Source of the DNA: Chloroflexi bacterium RBG_13_51_52
Lineage (GTDB): Bacteria > Chloroflexota > Dehalococcoidia > Dehalococcoidales > RBG-16-60-22
Assembly: GCA_001796525.1 (NCBI GenBank)
Contig: MGMT01000084.1
Location: 1-9,559 of the forward strand
Direction of reading: 5' to 3'
Length of the DNA stretch: 9,559 nt
The stretch's first letter is position 1; every line of letters begins with the position of its first letter. Shown here piece by piece: positions 5,610 to 9,559 of the stretch. Both the position numbers and the translations under genes were made by a program. The notes beneath the pieces are model-generated. The model was not told the DNA's origin. It searched no databases and saw only the letters and a list, made by a program, of their open reading frames with translations.

Positions 5610-6242
5610 GTGGATATTACTTGGTTGGGACACTCCTGTTTCCGCATCCGCGGCAGTCAGGCAATCATTATTACGGACCCCTTTCCCCCCGGTCTGGGTT
5701 ATACCCTCGGCAAGCAGACCGCCGATATCGTTACCGTCAGCCACCCCCACCCTTCCCATTCCTATGACGAGGGCGTTAGCGGACAGCATCGGCTGGTCAA
5801 GGGCCCCGGCGAATATGAAATCAGCGGCGTCTTGATGCTGGGGATAAGAACTTATCACGATTCTATAAAAGGGCAGGCGAAGGGGAAAAATACCGCCTAC
5901 CTTATGGAAGTCGACGGCGTGGCTATCTGTCACCTCGGCGATATCGGCCACATCTTAAGCGATGAACAGGTCGAGGAATTGGGCAATGTCGATATCCTGA
6001 TGGTGCCCGTGGGCGGCGTTTCCACGATTAATGCCTCTATGGCAGCCGGGATTATCCGCAAACTGGAGCCCAAGGTGGTGCTCCCCATGCATTATAAAGA
6101 TGCCAAAAGCAAACGCGACCTCGAACCGGTGGAAAATTTCCTCAAGGAAATGGGGCAGACCCAATTAGAGCCCCGCCCCAAGTTCACCGTCTCCAGGACC
6201 AACCTGCCATTAAGCCTCCAGGTAGTCCTGCTGACTGCTTAA
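5610..6242 (+). CDS. UlaG-like metallo-beta-lactamase-fold hydrolase
   Basis: This 210-residue protein is of the small MBL-fold class related to UlaG-type metal-dependent hydrolases. Landmarks are 'DITWLGHSCF' (2-11, with His8), the metal-site motif SHPHPSH (44-50), a GPGEYEI segment (65-71), ICHLGDIGH (106-114, with Asp111) and PMHYKD (159-164, with His161). In the usual HxHxDH motif the Asp that binds the second metal is Ser49 here, which suggests one metal site or altered chemistry. No signal peptide or membrane segment is seen, so it is probably cytoplasmic. The substrate cannot be inferred. GTG 5610 is chosen because it gives the family N-terminus directly; no in-frame start with a ribosome binding site is visible upstream. 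It is divergent from hrcA and converges on a winged-helix gene 65 bases downstream. Confidence 0.88.
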   Translation: MDITWLGHSCFRIRGSQAIIITDPFPPGLGYTLGKQTADIVTVSHPHPSHSYDEGVSGQHRLVKGPGEYEISGVLMLGIRTYHDSIKGQAKGKNTAYLMEVDGVAICHLGDIGHILSDEQVEELGNVDILMVPVGGVSTINASMAAGIIRKLEPKVVLPMHYKDAKSKRDLEPVENFLKEMGQTQLEPRPKFTVSRTNLPLSLQVVLLTA

Positions 6243-6307
6243 CTCCCCACCGCATCGGCTGGTATTTGGTAAATGACTCCGTTTATTCCAATCTCATGAA
6301 TCAGGCA

Positions 6308-6622
6308 TTATCCAAGAGCTCGAATAAGGTCACCTACGGCATGTTCGCGCTCCATACGGTGCCGCATCGGTAGTTCGGGGTGTATCTGATAATTGTTGCC
6401 ACGCCCTACTTTCTGTCGGATTATGTAGCCATCAGCGATAAGGTCATGGATCACTTTCTGAATAGCTCGCTCGGTAACACCTGCTTCTTGCGCAATCTCA
6501 CGGCATGTAGCCTGCGGGTGTTTTACCAGGTAAACCAGCACCCTGCCGTGATAGGTTAAAAATGTCCATGGTCGCACTTTTGAATTTCTCATGGCATCTG
6601 CCTGTAATACTTGACTGCTCAT
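6308..6622 (-). CDS. Small winged-helix transcriptional regulator
   Basis: This 104-residue DNA-binding protein carries a single winged helix-turn-helix of MarR/ArsR type. The segment 'TCREIAQEAGVTERAIQKVI' (39-58) forms the helix-turn-helix and 'DGYIIRQKVGRGNNYQIHP' (64-82) the wing. 'RPWTFLTYHGRVL' (17-29) and 'HPELPMRH' (81-88) recall a known family of about 100 residues in Chloroflexota and Actinomycetota with 'WTFLTNH...VHPELPLRHP'. No ligand domain is present. The start is uncertain: ATG 6622 has no ribosome binding site, and ATG 6592 (MRNSKVRPWTF) would fit the family N-terminus as well. An upstream promoter and repeated 8-bp elements suggest autoregulation. It is convergent with the MBL gene and divergent from pckG, whose expression it might also influence; that last point is speculation. 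Confidence 0.82.
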   Translation of the reverse strand: MSSQVLQADAMRNSKVRPWTFLTYHGRVLVYLVKHPQATCREIAQEAGVTERAIQKVIHDLIADGYIIRQKVGRGNNYQIHPELPMRHRMEREHAVGDLIRALG

Positions 6623-6638
6623 AATTATTTAGGTTATT

Positions 6639-6672
6639 ATATGAATGCTTATTCGTATTTTATAATTCGTAT
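6639..6672. promoter_or_regulatory. Candidate operator: three copies of ATTCGTAT/ATATGAAT
   Basis: ATTCGTAT occurs exactly twice, at 6651-6658 and 6665-6672, 14 bases apart. A third, inverted and one-mismatch copy, ATATGAAT, lies at 6639-6646, so 6639-6658 is a near-palindrome around GCTT. The cluster sits just downstream of the predicted promoter and 17 bases before the winged-helix gene, the expected place for an autorepressor site. The region is AT-rich, so chance repeats are more likely than elsewhere. Confidence 0.42.
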
Positions 6673-6684
6673 GTATTTTTTACC

Positions 6685-6713
6685 ATTATAGCACCAATAG
6701 ACAATGCAATCCA
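6685..6713 (-). promoter_or_regulatory. Extended -10 promoter of the winged-helix gene
   Basis: The minus strand reads TGCTATAAT (6685-6693): a perfect -10 box TATAAT with the extended TGn motif. A weak -35 TGGATT (6708-6713) lies at 17-base spacing; extended -10 promoters can work with a poor -35. Transcription would start near 6678, leaving a leader of about 56 bases that includes the repeated 8-bp elements. Confidence 0.6.
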
Positions 6714-6964
6714 CTGATTTAGAAAGGTAATACTCGCCATGGCCTGGAAAATAAAAAGCAACGGCAGGTACTCCACTCATACCCCTCATCATTAAATCTA
6801 ATTACTTTATCATTCCACCGGCTTTTCTAACTTTGCCTTTTTTATGGTTGGTGAATGCCCGTACGTATCAATCAAATAACATTAACCGGATTAAAAGTTA
6901 TATTTAAAAGGAAACGGTAGAAGAATATAAACCCTGAAAACTCACCCCCTTTACGATATGTAAT
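6714..6964. other. Intergenic stretch with no convincing gene
   Basis: This AT-rich sequence lies between the divergent winged-helix and pckG promoters. The only coding-like item is an 18-codon frame at 6739-6795 (MAWKIKSNGRYSTHTPHH) with a possible AGAAAGG 11 bases before its ATG; nothing supports that it is translated. I see no riboswitch, tRNA, strong hairpin or insertion-sequence end. Confidence 0.5.
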
Positions 6965-6993
6965 TTGTAAAGCATTTCTGGAAGGGATATAGT
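6965..6993 (+). promoter_or_regulatory. Probable promoter of pckG
   Basis: TTGTAA (6965-6970, 4 of 6) and TATAGT (6988-6993, 5 of 6) are separated by 17 bases. Transcription would start at about 7000, immediately before the strong ribosome binding site, giving a leader of about 16 bases. The spacing and -10 box are good, so this is the best promoter candidate near the gene. Confidence 0.5.
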
Positions 6994-7003
6994 AAATTAT
7001 ACT

Positions 7004-7010
7004 AAGGAGG
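7004..7010 (+). promoter_or_regulatory. Strong ribosome binding site fixing a TTG start
   Basis: AAGGAGG, a near-perfect complement of the 16S rRNA 3' end, sits five bases before TTG 7016. It decides the start of pckG in favour of this non-ATG codon. Confidence 0.85.
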
Positions 7011-7015
7011 CAATC

Positions 7016-8899
7016 TTGAAAAATTATCTTGCAGCTTTACAGGCTAAAACCAGCCAGAATAACTACAACAAATTAAGTGCCATAAATAATACAGAGGTGC
7101 ACAAGGCTGTTTATGAGTCGGCTGAACTCTGTAATCCGGATACCATCTTTATCTGCAGCGATACTCCTGATGAGGTCGCCTATATCAGGAACATGGCGAT
7201 TGTCGCCGGTGAAGAGAGCGCCGCTATAGCTACACCGGGGCATACCTTCCATTTTGACGGCCCCTATGACCAGGGGCGTGACCGGGCGGTAACCAAGCTC
7301 CTTGTGCCGAAGGGCGAATCTCTCAATGAGGCTCTCAACCAGATTGAACGGGAAGAGGGACTTACGGAAGTACAGGGGTTGTGTAAGGATTCGATGAAGG
7401 GGCGTACCATGATTGTACGCTTTCTCACCCTGGGCCCGGCTGATTCCGAATTCACTATTTATTGCCTGGAGTGCACCGATTCCTGGTATGTGGCTCACAG
7501 CGTCGACCTCCTGTACCGGAAGGGTTATGAAGCTTTCCGCAAAGCAGGCCCGGGGACGGAATTTTTCAATACCTTACACTCGGCGGGTAAAATAAACGAA
7601 AAAATGGTGAGTGTGAACCACGAAAAGAAACGTATTTATATAGATTACACCACGAACACGGTTTACAGCATCAATAACCAGTATGCCGGCAATTCCATCG
7701 GTTTTAAGAAACTGGCGCTCCGGCTGGCTATCCGCAAGGCGCATCAGGAAGGCTGGCTCGCCGAACACTTTATGATCATGGGCGTCAAGGGGCCGAATAA
7801 ACGTAAGACCTACATTGCCGGTGCCTTTCCCAGTGCCTGCGGCAAGACCTCCACCGCCATGCTACCCGGCGAGACCATACTGGCTGATGACATCGGCTAC
7901 GTCCGCAATATCGGCGGTGTTTGCCGGGCCGTGAATATCGAGTGCGGTATTTTCGGTATTATTCAGGATATTAATCCTAAGGACGACCCCCTTATCCACG
8001 AGATACTTTCTAATCCGGGGGAAATTATCTTCTCCAATGTCCTGATCAAGGATGCCAAGCCGTGGTGGCTGGGAATGGATGTCGAGCTTCCTGAAAGCGG
8101 TATAAACTTCACCGGCGACTGGTTTAAAGGCAAGACCGATGAAAAGGGCGAGGAAGTCCCCCCGGCTCACAAGAACGCCCGTTATACCATTGCCCAGAAA
8201 GTACTGGCAAACTGCGACCCTGAATTGGAGAATCCTTTGGGCGTTGAGCTTGGCGGCATCTTATACGGCGGTCGTGACTATCGCAGTTATGTGCCGGTGC
8301 AGCAGGGGTTCGACTGGGAGCATGGGATTGTCGCCTATGGCGCAGCCTTGGAAACAGAAACAACTTTTGCCACCATCGAGGCAGAAGGTAAACACGAGAT
8401 AAACATCATGAGTATCCAGGACTTTATTTCTATTCCTCTGGCACAATATCTCCATAATTACCTCCAGTTCGGGAAAAAGCTGAAAAAAATGCCGCTGGTA
8501 TTCGGGGTGAATTACTTCTTGAGAGATCGGGACACCGGAGAGTTTTTAAACGGCCATCAGGATAAGCATATCTGGGTCAAGTGGATGGAGCTCCGTGTGA
8601 ATAATGATGTCGATGCCATAGAGACTCCTACCGGCTGGATTCCTAAATACGAGGATTTGCAGCCGCTCTTTCGGCAGGTCCTGAATAAGGACTATTCCAA
8701 AGAGGATTATATCAAGCAATTCACCATTCGCGTCCCGGAAAACCTGGCCAAGCTCGACCGTGTGGAAAAGTTCTACCATGAAAATATATCAGATTTGTCA
8801 TCTGAAGTATGGCATGTACTGAAAGAACAGCGTGAACGCCTGCTGAAAGCACAGGAAAAATTTGGCGACTATATCTCGCCTGAAAAACTCAAAGGATAA
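7016..8899 (+). CDS. pckG: Phosphoenolpyruvate carboxykinase (GTP)
   Basis: This 627-residue enzyme interconverts oxaloacetate plus GTP with phosphoenolpyruvate, CO2 and GDP, linking the C4 acid pool with gluconeogenesis or with CO2-fixing anaplerosis. The GTP-type family is shown by the P-loop GAFPSACGKT (269-278), which carries the reactive Cys275 typical of GTP-dependent forms. The metal-binding LADDIGYVR (289-297) follows, then 'FGIIQDINPKDDPL', 'GGILYGGRDYRSY' and 'GVNYFLRDRDTGEFLNGHQDK'. It is slightly longer than the roughly 600-620 residues usual for the family. TTG 7016 is the start because AAGGAGG lies five bases upstream and the family's N-terminal region follows in frame; the first internal ATG would remove about 60 residues. 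It is a single-gene unit with its own promoter. The frame is intact and the motifs complete, so it should be active. The physiological direction cannot be told from the sequence. Confidence 0.96.
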   Translation: MKNYLAALQAKTSQNNYNKLSAINNTEVHKAVYESAELCNPDTIFICSDTPDEVAYIRNMAIVAGEESAAIATPGHTFHFDGPYDQGRDRAVTKLLVPKGESLNEALNQIEREEGLTEVQGLCKDSMKGRTMIVRFLTLGPADSEFTIYCLECTDSWYVAHSVDLLYRKGYEAFRKAGPGTEFFNTLHSAGKINEKMVSVNHEKKRIYIDYTTNTVYSINNQYAGNSIGFKKLALRLAIRKAHQEGWLAEHFMIMGVKGPNKRKTYIAGAFPSACGKTSTAMLPGETILADDIGYVRNIGGVCRAVNIECGIFGIIQDINPKDDPLIHEILSNPGEIIFSNVLIKDAKPWWLGMDVELPESGINFTGDWFKGKTDEKGEEVPPAHKNARYTIAQKVLANCDPELENPLGVELGGILYGGRDYRSYVPVQQGFDWEHGIVAYGAALETETTFATIEAEGKHEINIMSIQDFISIPLAQYLHNYLQFGKKLKKMPLVFGVNYFLRDRDTGEFLNGHQDKHIWVKWMELRVNNDVDAIETPTGWIPKYEDLQPLFRQVLNKDYSKEDYIKQFTIRVPENLAKLDRVEKFYHENISDLSSEVWHVLKEQRERLLKAQEKFGDYISPEKLKG

Positions 8900-8903
8900 A
8901 GCT

Positions 8904-8934
8904 ACGAAGTTCTTTAACAATTCGTGACTGTTTT
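8904..8934 (+). terminator. Weak candidate terminator after pckG
   Basis: Five bases after the stop codon, ACGAA (8904-8908) pairs with TTCGT (8921-8925), and inside it GTT pairs with AAC around CTTT, with a two-base bulge. TGTTTT follows at 8929-8934. The stem is short and AT-rich and the T tract is offset, so termination here is doubtful. No better terminator is seen before the convergent hydrolase gene. Confidence 0.25.
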
Positions 8935-9064
8935 CGCGGCTAAACTCGCTCCTGCTTTAAGATAATGGGAGGCGGTAAAAACCACCGGAAAGTCGCGAAG
9001 CGTTGTCAGAGAATTGACCTATGGCAGGACTTAATCCACGAAACACTCGCAGGTGATTGTGGCT

Positions 9065-9559
9065 TTATCCATTCTCTAAAAACTCTGCCAGTATTTCGTT
9101 GAACGCTTCGTTGTCTTTTTTGTGCGGGGCGTGGCCGTAGCCTTCCAGCACCGCCAGCCTGGCGTTAGGTATTAGCCTCCCCGCCTTTCGCGCTATAGAC
9201 GCCGGCAGGTAGGGGTCGTACTGCTTCCAGACCAGCAGTGTCGGTATCGTCAGGCGGCGCAGGTCTTCATCGTAAGAACGGTGGAATTTCTCCCCATGCT
9301 TCAGTAAAAAGTTGGGATATGGTTGCGGCTGCTTTAGTATCTTCCTTAGTCCCCAGAAAAACATTTGCAGCGCATTGCCGAACAGGCTCATGTTACCCAG
9401 TCCTGTTGTGTCGATGAGCACCAGCTTGCTTATCTTTTCCCGGTGTTTTATCGCCACGTCCAGGCAGAACCTGCCCCCCAGCGAATGCCCCACCAGCGCC
9501 GGCTTCTCCAGCTTTAGTGTTTCGATGAATCCTGCTAGGTAATCGCTGAATTCTGCAAG
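9065..9559 (-). CDS. Alpha/beta hydrolase, C-terminal part (continues past the window)
   Basis: 164 residues of an alpha/beta-hydrolase-fold protein are visible, and the frame is open to the right edge, so the N-terminus lies outside. The nucleophile elbow VGHSLGG (visible residues 23-29, Ser26) is preceded by 'LAEFSDYLAGFIETLKLEKP'. The acid is probably Asp115 in 'WKQYDPYLP' and the base His143 in 'EGYGHAPH', so the catalytic triad is complete. The GTG at 9493 that could be read as a start is simply the Val before GHSLGG. The segment between strand and acid ('FFWGLRKILKQPQPYPNFLLK') is a likely cap region. Esterase, lipase-like or C-C bond hydrolase activity are all possible; the substrate cannot be told. 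It converges on pckG with a 165-base gap. Confidence 0.9.
   Translation of the reverse strand, partial: LAEFSDYLAGFIETLKLEKPALVGHSLGGRFCLDVAIKHREKISKLVLIDTTGLGNMSLFGNALQMFFWGLRKILKQPQPYPNFLLKHGEKFHRSYDEDLRRLTIPTLLVWKQYDPYLPASIARKAGRLIPNARLAVLEGYGHAPHKKDNEAFNEILAEFLENG

Noticed and set aside
8139..8402. Frames overlapping pckG on both strands
   Set aside because: They lie inside a complete, motif-verified pckG and show no family features of their own.
8909..8919. boxA of an rRNA operon leader
   Set aside because: No boxB, boxC or rRNA sequence follows, and the next gene is a convergent hydrolase, so the match is probably chance.
8960..9040. Possible cobalamin riboswitch from the GGGAGGCGGTAAAAACC string
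   Set aside because: Only a short fragment resembles the conserved B12 box; the remaining conserved segments are missing, and it would sit downstream of pckG rather than before a gene.

Overview
The window looks like a piece of a bacterial chromosome of moderate to slightly high GC, most likely from the Chloroflexota (Dehalococcoidia-like). That assignment is an inference from four things: the compact hrcA-grpE-dnaK operon, the style of the small winged-helix regulator, the UlaG-like metallo-hydrolase, and an aryl-sulfotransferase-like protein next to a 'WLL-E-(D/N)-x-PGVRYLALRD' protein. No database search was possible. Most of the window is ordinary housekeeping and metabolic DNA. I see no phage, insertion sequence, CRISPR, tRNA or rRNA.

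Layout. Positions 1-1526 (minus strand) hold the start of an unidentified gene that runs off the left edge, preceded by a full-length arylsulfotransferase-family beta-propeller protein; the two are probably co-transcribed. Positions 1527-1869 are a non-coding spacer crowded with perfect hairpins and one dispersed repeat, and it ends in a strong intrinsic terminator for the next operon. Positions 1870-5504 (minus strand) are a class I heat-shock operon: promoter, CIRCE operator, hrcA, grpE, dnaK, terminator. HrcA should bind CIRCE and repress the operon. GrpE is the nucleotide-exchange factor for the DnaK chaperone made from the same mRNA. The operon stops after dnaK, and no dnaJ is in the window.

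Divergent from hrcA, positions 5575-6242 (plus strand) encode a small UlaG-like metallo-beta-lactamase-fold protein that may be translated from a leaderless mRNA. It converges on a 104-residue winged-helix regulator (6308-6622, minus strand). That regulator has an extended -10 promoter and three copies of an 8-bp element lying between promoter and gene, which suggests autoregulation. Positions 6714-6964 carry no convincing gene. Positions 6965-8899 (plus strand) hold a GTP-dependent phosphoenolpyruvate carboxykinase with a TTG start behind a very strong ribosome binding site. The last gene (9065-9559, minus strand) is the C-terminal part of an alpha/beta hydrolase that continues past the right edge.

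The most useful observations are the sequence-variant but perfectly symmetric CIRCE element, which also moves the hrcA start from 5470 to 5428; the hairpin-rich spacer at 1606-1848; the direct and inverted repeats upstream of the winged-helix gene; and the Asp-to-Ser change in the HxHxDH motif of the MBL-fold protein. I did not find a convincing undescribed multi-gene system.
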